NCBI GenBank assembly: GCA_002733575.1
Contig: NVWB01000008.1
Location: forward strand, 19,503-67,879
Direction of reading: 5' to 3'
DNA from: Blastopirellula sp.
GTDB taxonomy: Bacteria > Planctomycetota > Planctomycetia > Pirellulales > Pirellulaceae
DNA: 48,377 nt
In this document: positions 6,626 to 14,430 of the stretch, in pieces
Layout: every line of letters begins with the position of its first letter
How positions within the stretch are numbered: the stretch's first letter is position 1
Made by a program: the position numbers and the translations under genes
The notes under the pieces: generated by a model
Seen by the model: the letters and a program-made list of their open reading frames with translations, nothing else
Database searches by the model: none
What the model was told of the DNA's origin: nothing

Positions 6626-8821
6626 TTAATTATATTCTTGGTCATCAATCCATTGAACGAAGTCCCAGACTAATCCTTCGTCGTCTGCGTGTACTTGATA
6701 GATTGGTTGTGTGAGATCAAGCCAATGATAGTTCTTTTCCGTCTCTGGGGGCTCAATGGTTAATTTCTTGTCAAGTGACATACTCTTGTTATCTGACAAC
6801 CATTGTGGGAAGTAGGGACTAACCCCTGGATTTTCTTGATTCGCTAGAAAGTCATCAAAGTATTCTCTGATGCTTGAGAGGGGACTCATCCAATCTGTTC
6901 GAGTTTCAACTTGTATCTCATTTGCGAGTAATAATCCTTGAATATGACATTCTGTTGAAGCACTACCGGTCGGGACATTAAATGAACCTCCCACGAATAG
7001 TGATCCATTAATGTTTGCATCGCAATCGCTTTTAGCCTCAATATCCTCTGAGGCGATTAAGGCAGGCATCTCGATCACATCTGAACTCTCATGTAACATC
7101 GGTAAGGTTACCGGAGTAATTTCGATACTCGTGCCATCCAGTATTATGTCTGCATTATTGGCGTTGGTGATCAGGGTTCCGTTGATACTGGTGTTGTCTC
7201 CCAAAGTGATTGACTCTCCACAACGAAGCATTCCAAGTGGGTTGGTATAAACATCAGGTGAAAAACTGTAGTCTTCGATCCGACTGGAGAGTTCGGTGAT
7301 CTCGTAAGCGGGACCGCCTGGATACAATTGATAGCTTTTCTGTCCAGTGATTCCATCATTGATACTTGGCACCGAAGTCGATTCATAAGTCACATTCAGC
7401 CCTAGTTGATTCCATAAAGTCAGGTAATCAGACATTTCGTTCTGGTCTGAGTTTAGCGTGACATCGCCTGTGATGGGGCGGTAGTCTCCTTCCCCATCTT
7501 CTTGCATTGCTAGTAGGTCTTCCAGGTATCGAGACCGTGGACTGCCAGGCGAGTTGTCTCCAGCCCAGAGAGACACGGTGGAATCTTTTTTAACTTTACC
7601 AGTTAAAGAAGTGGACCCTACACGTGTTCCATTTTTGTACAATCTTAAGTCGTGCCCATCGTAGGTGAGAACACCAAGCGTCCAAGCTTCATCAGTAATA
7701 TCACCTGAGCTCGCAGTGTAGGATCTAAATGTATGATCGGTTCTCACTAGTGACCGAAGTCGAGTTGCCTCACTCGATTGATCGACACCCAGTATGAATA
7801 AATGACGGGTACTCTCCGAGCCAGAGGCTTTGGAAACAATGCGTCCATATTCATTTTGAGAATCCCCTGGCATGACTGCAAACCAAGTCAAGATGCTCAT
7901 CTTCGTTCCGTCGGCAATATCTAGGGTGCCTAGCTCTGCTCTGCCAGAAGTTCCGTCGAAGTAACAGACCGAATTAGAATCGCCCAGAGTTAAACCAGGA
8001 TAAGTTCCACCTTTGTAAGCACCGTGGCTCACTCCCATTTTGTCTGCTACCGGTGAGTCAGTCGAAGTTTCGCTGAATCGCCACCAAGATGAAGGAGAGA
8101 GTCCAGCGATTCCAGAAGAAAGTTTGCTGTCGTCGGTATTTCCGTTTGAAAAGATGCTTCTTATTTCAGCCGCAGTAAGCACGCGGTCAAACACGGCTAT
8201 TTCATCGATTAATCCGTGAAATGGTTTTTTGTATTGATCTATATCTTCTGCCAGATCCAGAGGACCATGGAAATAGGCATCACCCTCGATTTGAAATGGC
8301 ATCTCAATGCGATTAGTGTTCGTCCCAAACAAATAGGCTTGATGACTCTGAATCTCGTCCCAGTCTGTCGGGGCAGACGCCAATTGTTTACGAACTAATT
8401 GCATCACCGCTCGCACGGTGTAGGTCGATTGATGCGAGGCATCGAGAGGGTCCATCACTATGCCAGTTGAAACCACGGTGACACGATAAGGGTACTCATC
8501 AATATCTGTGTCACCTGAACTCAGTGTAGGGTCGCCGACTTCAAAGGTGATTTTGTAGTAGACGTGGTCATCAAGTTGACCGTTGTTGGTTGTGTCAACA
8601 CCTGCCCACGAGGACTCGTGCATTTGACGAATGCCGATGGATAAACCTGAAAGTGCCGCTTGGCGAGCATTGCCTTGCCGGTTGACATTGATTTGGATCT
8701 GATTTGCTGTGACTTGCAGCCGCATCATCGAGTACGACAAGGCCACCGTGATCGAGAGCAACGCCAATACGACGATAATCGCAATGCCGCGCCGATCTGA
8801 TTTTCGTTGATGGGCTCTCAT
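6626..8821 (-). CDS. GspK/PilX-like tip pseudopilin with an inserted LamG-type jellyroll
   Basis: 731 residues from the ATG at 8821, 4 bases after the stop of the upstream GspJ-like gene. An open frame to 8962 overlaps that gene and is not used. The N-terminus is DRRG/IAIIVVLALLSITVA: a prepilin-type helix with Val, not Glu, at mature position +5, the hallmark of GspK-type tip pseudopilins. After a PilX-like region (NRQGNARQAALSGLSIGIRQ, 47-66) residues 199-430 form a LamG/concanavalin-like module: KPFHGLIDEIAVFDRVL (199-215), WWRFSE (246-251), YFDG (287-290), LTYDG (385-389), LRLYKNG (392-398), SLWAGDN (417-423). The strand order looks circularly permuted (see findings). A beta-rich region (RPITGDVTL, 448-456, onward) follows. 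LamG folds often bind sugars, so a tip adhesin is possible but inferred. Confidence 0.85.
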   Translation of the reverse strand: MRAHQRKSDRRGIAIIVVLALLSITVALSYSMMRLQVTANQIQINVNRQGNARQAALSGLSIGIRQMHESSWAGVDTTNNGQLDDHVYYKITFEVGDPTLSSGDTDIDEYPYRVTVVSTGIVMDPLDASHQSTYTVRAVMQLVRKQLASAPTDWDEIQSHQAYLFGTNTNRIEMPFQIEGDAYFHGPLDLAEDIDQYKKPFHGLIDEIAVFDRVLTAAEIRSIFSNGNTDDSKLSSGIAGLSPSSWWRFSETSTDSPVADKMGVSHGAYKGGTYPGLTLGDSNSVCYFDGTSGRAELGTLDIADGTKMSILTWFAVMPGDSQNEYGRIVSKASGSESTRHLFILGVDQSSEATRLRSLVRTDHTFRSYTASSGDITDEAWTLGVLTYDGHDLRLYKNGTRVGSTSLTGKVKKDSTVSLWAGDNSPGSPRSRYLEDLLAMQEDGEGDYRPITGDVTLNSDQNEMSDYLTLWNQLGLNVTYESTSVPSINDGITGQKSYQLYPGGPAYEITELSSRIEDYSFSPDVYTNPLGMLRCGESITLGDNTSINGTLITNANNADIILDGTSIEITPVTLPMLHESSDVIEMPALIASEDIEAKSDCDANINGSLFVGGSFNVPTGSASTECHIQGLLLANEIQVETRTDWMSPLSSIREYFDDFLANQENPGVSPYFPQWLSDNKSMSLDKKLTIEPPETEKNYHWLDLTQPIYQVHADDEGLVWDFVQWIDDQEYN
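7532..8227 (-). other. LamG-type jellyroll domain, apparently circularly permuted, inserted in the GspK-like protein
   Basis: This covers residues 199-430 of the GspK-like protein. Canonical LamG repeats start with a W-x-F strand, pass YFDG and TYDG-LRLYxNG, and end with FxGLIDEVxIYxRALSxxEI. Here the closing motif FHGLIDEIAVFDRVLTAAEI (201-220) comes first, followed by the opening strand SSWWRFSE. The module stops at SLWAGDNSPGSPRS, where the closing motif would normally come. Joining residue 430 to residue 199 restores a canonical order. The flanks (GDAYFHGPLDLAEDI and RYLEDLLAMQEDGEGD) look like a continuous host region. Confidence 0.6.
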
Positions 8822-8825
8822 TATT

Positions 8826-9647
8826 CTATTTGTCCACTTGGTAATAGATGGCAGCCGAGCCAAAGTAGGGAACAGCTTGAGCAGACAATTCACGATGTTG
8901 AGAAGTATCAGATGTTGGCATGATTTGGAATTCAAATCGGCACCACGTTTGACGTAGCCCACTATTGCTGCCGGATATCCCTAACGCCCAACTCAATTCA
9001 TCCCATCGAAGATTCGCAGAATCATAGTCCGTAAATTCGCTATCCGAGGGTGAATGTCGTATGTCAAATCGCAAGGTGCTATATTCTGTGCGATCTGAAT
9101 CAAGGTTTTTACCAACTCGAATCAGATTGGTAATCTCTGTGACTCTGCTTTTCTCTGAATCGATCAGGCCCTGAATATAGATTCTCCAATCTCCATAAGC
9201 TGATGCACCTGGAACTGCTGCGGTACTCTCTCGAAATGTGATCTCAAGCAAACGATTGGGCGAAGCGGGATCACTGGCATAAATAATGAGTTCACCGAGC
9301 GTTGGACTGCCATCAGGTGATGCTGCTTCCGATTCTGGTTCCCAGATGACCAAAGCTTGAGGGAAAGACTTTCCGCCTGAAGTATAGGGAATTACTACGA
9401 CTCCTGGAAAAGTTTCATTCGCATGGGCCTTAGCAATATTTCGCTGGATACGCTCAATCAGTACCCGAGCATGTTGGGTAGAGACTCCTTGCTCGGTGGC
9501 GTATTGGTTGGCCATTTGAACGGTTGCACCCAGTGTGCTTAAAGCGGCTGCCATGATGCCCATGATTGCAATCGATACCATCATTTCGACCAGGGTTAAT
9601 CCTGGTCGAGAGTGAAGAAGTCGGATTTTTACCTTTTTGAACATCAT
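8826..9647 (-). CDS. GspJ-like minor pseudopilin
   Basis: 273 residues from the ATG at 9647 (or 9644; two ATGs are adjacent). The open frame extends to 9704 but would overlap the upstream gene, whose stop is at 9653. The prepilin signal is SRPG/LTLVEMMVSIAIMGIMAAAL with Gly at -1 and Glu at +5. The mature part carries a helix and beta-rich domain (AEQG-like QYATEQGVSTQHARVLIERIQRN, then VIWEPES, WCRFEFQI), consistent with GspJ/PulJ. It follows the GspI-like gene and precedes the GspK-like gene, matching the I-J-K order of type II secretion tip complexes. Confidence 0.85.
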   Translation of the reverse strand: MMFKKVKIRLLHSRPGLTLVEMMVSIAIMGIMAAALSTLGATVQMANQYATEQGVSTQHARVLIERIQRNIAKAHANETFPGVVVIPYTSGGKSFPQALVIWEPESEAASPDGSPTLGELIIYASDPASPNRLLEITFRESTAAVPGASAYGDWRIYIQGLIDSEKSRVTEITNLIRVGKNLDSDRTEYSTLRFDIRHSPSDSEFTDYDSANLRWDELSWALGISGSNSGLRQTWCRFEFQIMPTSDTSQHRELSAQAVPYFGSAAIYYQVDK

Positions 9648-9652
9648 TATTT

Positions 9653-10273
9653 CTAAGATGGAATGTACGAGAAAATTCGTTTTCGAGATAAAATATGCCG
9701 CCAAGTCCCATCGCCATCTTGATGATAAATCAGGACTTCTACTGCTCGGAAGGCAGTGGGCGTACTATCGGAAACTCGTAGACTTAGATCGTCTGGATCA
9801 ACGTAATAGACTTTGACCTTTTCTCTCCAAAGTTTCATTAAGGAAGTACGGGCTTTGAATTCTCTTGTCAAAGTGTTGCCGTTTGAATCAACCTGACCAA
9901 GTTTATATCCATTAGGAGTCTCAGGAGGATTGGCCGTGTAGGCTGCGTAGTCGCCGGTATCGTCATAAATTGAGCGGCCAATTCCAGATAATTCGATCGA
10001 AGAAGCCTCTAAAGTGGTTGGGTAATAGTTGCTTGGATCGTCTGGGTCTGACCAATGTTGTCCCATGATTTCGTCGATCAACTGATCCGCAATTCCGGCG
10101 GCAATCGTTTGTTCCTGTGCATCCATGGTAGATTCAAGCGTTGATTCAACGCTCAGTAACAGAATTGAACTAGCAAACGAAATGATGGTCAGCGAGATCA
10201 AGGCTTCCATCAAAGAAAAGCCGCTAGGAGATTTTCTAGATCGTAAGGGGGAGTTCATTGTGTGAGAGTCCAT
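9653..10273 (-). CDS. GspI/PilV-like minor pseudopilin, first gene of the operon
   Basis: 206 residues from the ATG at 10273; another ATG at 10258 is possible. The open frame reaches 10366, but the extra stretch reads through a GC-rich hairpin and has no family features. The prepilin signal is KSPSG/FSLMEALISLTIISFASSILL with Glu at +5, followed by QEQTIAAGIADQLIDEIMGQ, a typical GspI/PilV helix. As the first gene after a 300-base gap with a strong hairpin, it probably starts the pseudopilin-PilMNO-secretin transcript. Confidence 0.83.
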   Translation of the reverse strand: MDSHTMNSPLRSRKSPSGFSLMEALISLTIISFASSILLLSVESTLESTMDAQEQTIAAGIADQLIDEIMGQHWSDPDDPSNYYPTTLEASSIELSGIGRSIYDDTGDYAAYTANPPETPNGYKLGQVDSNGNTLTREFKARTSLMKLWREKVKVYYVDPDDLSLRVSDSTPTAFRAVEVLIYHQDGDGTWRHILSRKRIFSYIPS

Positions 10274-10573
10274 GATTTCGGACCTGGTGTTTGGGGTTAC
10301 AGGAAATAAAAGAAAAAAACGCGGCGAGGTCCCCTCAAGCTCCCAGCTTCCTCGCCGCGAAAACAAACCAATTCTCTCCCCAAGACTTGGTTCACTCGAA
10401 ACTTAGGATTTCTGGTGCAAGAGTCAAACAACGCGGACTCGATGAAGCGAATTTCTTCCAAGATGATTCAATCCGTCGACAATTGAATCGTATTTTTCTG
10501 TTGAAGGTGGGCAAATGACCACTTGATGCTTTTTTGCATCATGCGTGTTATCGCAAGCAAAATGCAGCACAGA
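10274..10573. other. Intergenic leader region upstream of the pseudopilin operon
   Basis: This 300-base gap lies between the nadC stop and the first pseudopilin gene, both on the minus strand. It holds the GC-rich hairpin at 10320-10359 and a small hairpin TGATGC-T6-GCATCA at 10524-10541. No convincing small gene is seen. The promoter of the pilus operon probably lies here, but no sigma-70-like boxes could be assigned with confidence. Confidence 0.5.
10304..10359 (-). terminator. Strong hairpin with T-tract on the minus strand
   Basis: CGCGGCGAGG (10320-10329) pairs perfectly with CCTCGCCGCG (10350-10359) around a 20-base loop that itself contains AAGCT-GGG-AGCTT. On the minus strand the stem is followed by a T-rich run (TTTTTTTCTTTTATTT), the form of an intrinsic terminator. 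It lies about 215 bases after nadC and about 45 bases before the pseudopilin start, so it could end the nadC transcript or act as an attenuator of the pilus operon. Confidence 0.7.
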
Positions 10574-11503
10574 TCATTCAGCCGACCAATCGAGGCCAAT
10601 GTCTAGGCTGCTGGCAGAATGCGTCAAAGCCCCAACGCTTATTCTGTCGACGCCAGTTTCGGCAATTTGCTGGACTGTATCGAGATTCACCCCACCTGAG
10701 GCTTCCAGTTCTACTTCAGCGGCAAGTTTATCACGCAGAGAAATTGCGGAGCGGAGTTCATCGAGAGACATGTTATCGAGCAAAATAATATCAGGCCCAC
10801 TCGGCAGCACTTCTTGTAATTGGTCGAGCGTATCGACTTCTATTTCCACTAGCTTCTGACTTGCAGCTTCTTGGCCTAGATGAGATTCAAGAAAACTACG
10901 GATAGCAGGTGCCAAGTTTTTTAGTTCCGCTTGTGAATTGCCGGCCTGTTTAAACCAAGCCAAATGATTGTCTTTGGCCATGGCTGCTGCGTAGAGCCCG
11001 ACCCGATGATTGGTGCCACCGCCTTGGCGAACCGCATATTTTTCGAGCCGTCTCCAGCCAGGAGTTGTTTTGCGAGTATCGTAAATTCGGACGTTTGTAG
11101 AACTCACCGCTTTCACATACTGGCCGGTAAGCGTTGCGATTCCACACAAGCGACCTAAGAAGTTGAGAATAATTCGCTCGCTGGTTAACAAATCACGCAC
11201 ATTGCCTTGCAGCATACCAATCAGGGAACTTGGTTTTAATCGATCTCCATCGGTCATCGCAGGTGACCAACGAACATCCAGTTCTAACTGCTCAACGATC
11301 AATTCGACAATCGGTAGACCGGCTAAAATGCCAGATTGTCGCGCAACAATCGAAACTTGTGCCTGTGCATCGTGGGCAACTAATGAGACTGTTGTCCAGT
11401 CTTGCTCGCAGTCTAGATCCTCGCGGACAGCCAGTTGAATCAACTGCCGACAGTCATCGATTAAGGCCGCGTCCCAGTCAACTTGGCAAAATTCTTTGGT
11501 CAT
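10574..11503 (-). CDS. nadC: Nicotinate-nucleotide pyrophosphorylase (carboxylating)
   Basis: 309 residues. The enzyme converts quinolinate and PRPP to nicotinate mononucleotide, CO2 and pyrophosphate in de novo NAD synthesis. Family motifs are clear: VREDLDCEQDWTT near the start, NFLGRLCGIATLTGQYV, the quinolinate/PRPP site TRKTTPGWRRLEKYAVRQGG and GGTNHRVGL, the EVDTLDQLQEVL and IILLDNMS strands, and the closing ASGGVNLDTVQQIAETGVD and ISVGALTHS. Length is slightly above the usual 280-300. It is transcribed away from the ComEA-like gene across a 132-base gap. No nadA or nadB is in the window. Confidence 0.96.
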   Translation of the reverse strand: MTKEFCQVDWDAALIDDCRQLIQLAVREDLDCEQDWTTVSLVAHDAQAQVSIVARQSGILAGLPIVELIVEQLELDVRWSPAMTDGDRLKPSSLIGMLQGNVRDLLTSERIILNFLGRLCGIATLTGQYVKAVSSTNVRIYDTRKTTPGWRRLEKYAVRQGGGTNHRVGLYAAAMAKDNHLAWFKQAGNSQAELKNLAPAIRSFLESHLGQEAASQKLVEIEVDTLDQLQEVLPSGPDIILLDNMSLDELRSAISLRDKLAAEVELEASGGVNLDTVQQIAETGVDRISVGALTHSASSLDIGLDWSAE

Positions 11504-11635
11504 TCGTCACGAACCGCAATTTTAAGGAAGATTTTTATCACGAATATCTCCCCAGTCTCCCCTTTTCAGTCAATTTTGTCGATAATGGGAGGACGATTCT
11601 TTTTAGAAGAAACCTTTGACAAACCCTCATCCTGA

Positions 11636-12064
11636 ATGGCCGAAGATCAACGCAAGAATGATAAACCTCAGATCCGCTGGTTTTTAACCAGTGCCGATCA
11701 AGGAGCAGTTGCGGTCATATTGGCCGCCTGTTTGTTGATCAGCATAGGGTACGGTCTTTATCAACAATCACAGCGGGGCACCTATATCGAACTTGATCGT
11801 GCCGATCCCGTTGAAGTTCCATTTTTGGTAGATATCAATTCGGCCGATTGGCCAGAGTTGGCACAACTACCGGGAATTGGAGAAACCTTGGCCAAACGGA
11901 TTGTTGATTCTAGGATGCAAGATGGGCCATTTTTAGATCGAACCGATATCCAGAGAGTTCGTGGCATTGGTCCACGAACTACCGAAAAATTATTGCCCTA
12001 TATGATTCCGGTTCCTGAAATGGAGAACATCGCAGGAGGTGCTGACTTAGAGACTAAGGGTTAA
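11636..12064 (+). CDS. ComEA-like helix-hairpin-helix membrane protein
   Basis: 142 residues. A basic N-terminus and one membrane helix (about 22-40) precede a pair of helix-hairpin-helix motifs: INSADWPELAQLPGIGETLAKRIVDSR (67-93) and RVRGIGPRTTEKLLPYM (107-123). This is the ComEA-type DNA-binding unit, which in naturally competent bacteria holds incoming DNA outside the membrane. Many non-competent bacteria also carry such proteins, so competence is not implied. Its stop codon overlaps the zwf stop by 4 bases on the opposite strand. A link to the nearby pilus-like operon is only suggestive. Confidence 0.85.
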   Translation: MAEDQRKNDKPQIRWFLTSADQGAVAVILAACLLISIGYGLYQQSQRGTYIELDRADPVEVPFLVDINSADWPELAQLPGIGETLAKRIVDSRMQDGPFLDRTDIQRVRGIGPRTTEKLLPYMIPVPEMENIAGGADLETKG

Positions 12065-13515
12065 TGAATAATCGGGCAAACATCAAACCATTGGTTGCCG
12101 TGTGTTTCAATCCATTTGCTCGACTGTTGTGGCCCCCAGCAACCTGGCTCATAAATGTCTAGCTGTGGTGCAGCCGGGCTATTCCAGGCACCTAAGATAG
12201 GATCAATAATTCCCCAAGCGAGTTCTACTTCGTCTGAACGTGCAAACAAACTGGCATCCCCTTGTAAGGCATCAAGTAATAAACGCTGATAAGCATCCGG
12301 CATGTCGTTCGAGAAATGTTGATCAAAGCGAAAATCAAGTTGAGTCATTTTGGTTTTCATACCGGCATCGGGAACCTTGCTCTGAATTTGCATCTGGATT
12401 CCTTCGTTCGGCTGGATTTGAATCACCAGCCGATTCCCATCTAAGCCGCCCGAAGCTTGATGCCCCTCAAATAACGTGTGGGCCGGAGAGCGGTATTGGA
12501 TCACAATTTGAGTCGTTCGACACGACATCGACTTACCACTGCGAAGATAGAAAGGAACGCCTTTCCAACGCCAGTTGTCGATCCAAAGTCGTAATGCGGC
12601 GAAAGTGGCCGTTTGACTCTCTTTCGGAACGCCTTCTTCGTCAAGGTATCCTTGGTATTGTCCACGAACCGTATCTTGAGCAAAGTCGGCACCAGTCATC
12701 GGGCGAATGGCTTGGAGCACTTTGACTTTTTCGTCACGCACCATGCCAGCTTTAAAATGAACTGGCGATTCCATGGCCGTGATCATCAGCAATTGCAACA
12801 GATGATTTTGAAACATGTCTCGCAGCACGCCTGAGGTGTCGTAGTACCCGCCACGTTTGCCGACAGCCACTTCTTCGGCCACGGTGATCTGCACGTTATC
12901 GATATAGTTACGATTCCAAAGCGGTTCAAAGATGGTGTTGCCAAATCGCATGACTAACAGATTTTGAACCGTTTCTTTACCCAAGTAATGATCAATACGG
13001 TAAACAAACTCTTCGGCAAAAACCTTATGAACTCGCTCGTTGAGTTCTTCCGCAGTCTTCAAATCGGTTCCAAATGGTTTTTCAATTACGACTAGACGAG
13101 AGCCTTGCGACTGATCGGCCATGCCAGACTTGCCGAGTTGCTCGATGGCAATCGGGTACAACTTGGGCATGGTTGAAAGATAATAAACTCTGGAGCAACT
13201 GCCTCCTTCGATCTCTTTCAGGAAAGTATCTAAGTTGCAAAAGTCCTCGGTTGAGCCAATATCGCCCTTTTGATAATACAGATTTTTGGCGAATTCATTC
13301 CAACTGGCTTCGTCAAAAGTTGGGCCAACAAAAGCCTTGGTTGATTCGGTTAGTTGGTTACGCCAAGCTTCGTGAGAGAATTCAGTGCGTGAAACTCCAA
13401 CAATTTGCGTTCCTTCTGGAAGCCGGCCTTTGTAATGGAGTTTGTAGAGAGCCGGGATCAGTTTTCGACTCGTTAAGTCACCAGAAGCACCGAAAATTAC
13501 AATCGTATGTGACAT
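12061..13515 (-). CDS. zwf: Glucose-6-phosphate 1-dehydrogenase
   Basis: 484 residues from the ATG at 13515, giving MSHTIVIFGASGDLTSRKL with the dinucleotide motif at 9-19. The frame is open to 13566, but the extra 17 residues do not look like the family. Other signatures are IEKPFGTD (144-151), the substrate/catalytic motif RIDHYLGKE (173-181, His176) and FRSGK-type YLRSGKSM. It oxidises glucose 6-phosphate to 6-phosphogluconolactone, making NADPH and feeding the gnd product encoded upstream in the same cluster. No phosphogluconolactonase gene is seen nearby. Confidence 0.95.
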   Translation of the reverse strand: MSHTIVIFGASGDLTSRKLIPALYKLHYKGRLPEGTQIVGVSRTEFSHEAWRNQLTESTKAFVGPTFDEASWNEFAKNLYYQKGDIGSTEDFCNLDTFLKEIEGGSCSRVYYLSTMPKLYPIAIEQLGKSGMADQSQGSRLVVIEKPFGTDLKTAEELNERVHKVFAEEFVYRIDHYLGKETVQNLLVMRFGNTIFEPLWNRNYIDNVQITVAEEVAVGKRGGYYDTSGVLRDMFQNHLLQLLMITAMESPVHFKAGMVRDEKVKVLQAIRPMTGADFAQDTVRGQYQGYLDEEGVPKESQTATFAALRLWIDNWRWKGVPFYLRSGKSMSCRTTQIVIQYRSPAHTLFEGHQASGGLDGNRLVIQIQPNEGIQMQIQSKVPDAGMKTKMTQLDFRFDQHFSNDMPDAYQRLLLDALQGDASLFARSDEVELAWGIIDPILGAWNSPAAPQLDIYEPGCWGPQQSSKWIETHGNQWFDVCPIIH

Positions 13516-13596
13516 GGCTAAACGGCTTTCAGGAACAAATTGAGTATCGGAATGCACAACGGCCAATGATCATTCTGATTAAAAGAACGACTGAAT

Positions 13597-14382
13597 TTAG
13601 AATCGCATGGCCGTAAAGCCACCATCCACGTAGAAATCAGCGCCGGTAATGTAGCTGCCTGCTTTTTGCGAAAGCAGTAAAATAGCGGTGCCAACCAATT
13701 CTTCTGGCTCTCCAAAGCGGGCCATCGGGGTTTGGCTCATGATATTTTCAACCCGTTTGGCGTCCAAAATTTTGCGGTTTTGTTCAGCAGGGAAAAAGCC
13801 AGGGCATAGGACATTAAACCTAACGCCCTGTGTTGCATATTCGCGTGCGATGTTCTTGGTGAAGTTGACAACCGCCGCTTTGGATGCCGAATAGGCAAAG
13901 ACTCGGGAGAGTGGTAAATGCGAGGTCACACTTCCGATATTCAGAACCGATCCACCTTCTTCTTGGGCTGCAAAGTGCGGTGCAAATACCTGACAGGCCA
14001 GATGTGTGCCAGTTAGGTTGGTGTTGATCACACGCTGCCAATCTTCGTCGGTGATTTCTTCATACGGAGCTGATGAGTTCACTCCGGCACAGTTGATTAG
14101 CATATCAACACGCCCGAACTTTTCGAGCGATTGTGCCAACAGTTGTTGCAGCGATTCTTTGGAAACCGCGTTTACCGCGATGAATTCCGCTTCTCCGCCT
14201 GCTTTGCGAATTTCCTCGACGCGAGCATCCCCTCGTTCTTGATTTTGGCCAGAGACCACAATTTTGGCACCTGCCGCTGAAAGTCCCTGAGCCAAGGCTC
14301 CTCCCAATACGCCTGAAGCCCCGATGACAACAGCCACACGACCATCGAGCCCGAATAGCTGTTGCAAAAATTCCGCAGACAT
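13597..14382 (-). CDS. SDR-family oxidoreductase of the sugar-phosphate cluster
   Basis: 261 residues. Classical short-chain dehydrogenase/reductase: GASGVLGG nucleotide motif (21-28), NCAG (97-100), catalytic Ser151, Tyr164 and Lys168 (YSASK), and a FYVDGGFTAM end. The overall sequence resembles sugar-acid SDRs such as fructuronate or gluconate reductases (GLDGRVAVVIGASGVLGGAL), but the substrate cannot be fixed. Its place between gnd and zwf with gaps of 48 and 81 bases suggests a role in hexose or hexonate interconversion. FabG-like function is less likely because of this context. Confidence 0.85.
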   Translation of the reverse strand: MSAEFLQQLFGLDGRVAVVIGASGVLGGALAQGLSAAGAKIVVSGQNQERGDARVEEIRKAGGEAEFIAVNAVSKESLQQLLAQSLEKFGRVDMLINCAGVNSSAPYEEITDEDWQRVINTNLTGTHLACQVFAPHFAAQEEGGSVLNIGSVTSHLPLSRVFAYSASKAAVVNFTKNIAREYATQGVRFNVLCPGFFPAEQNRKILDAKRVENIMSQTPMARFGEPEELVGTAILLLSQKAGSYITGADFYVDGGFTAMRF

Positions 14383-14430
14383 ACGTTATCGCCTTATGTA
14401 GAGGGAGGAGTGATGAGGGTTGAAGCCAGA

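Noticed and set aside
8822..8962. Upstream extension of the GspK-like protein
   Set aside because: It lies fully within the GspJ-like gene, and the prepilin signal begins only after the ATG at 8821.
10524..10541. TGATGC-T6-GCATCA hairpin after nadC considered as a terminator
   Set aside because: On the nadC strand the loop is poly-A and no T-run follows the stem, so it does not have terminator form.
13074..13616. 180-residue plus-strand frame opposite zwf
   Set aside because: Antisense shadow of zwf with unusual composition and no recognisable features.
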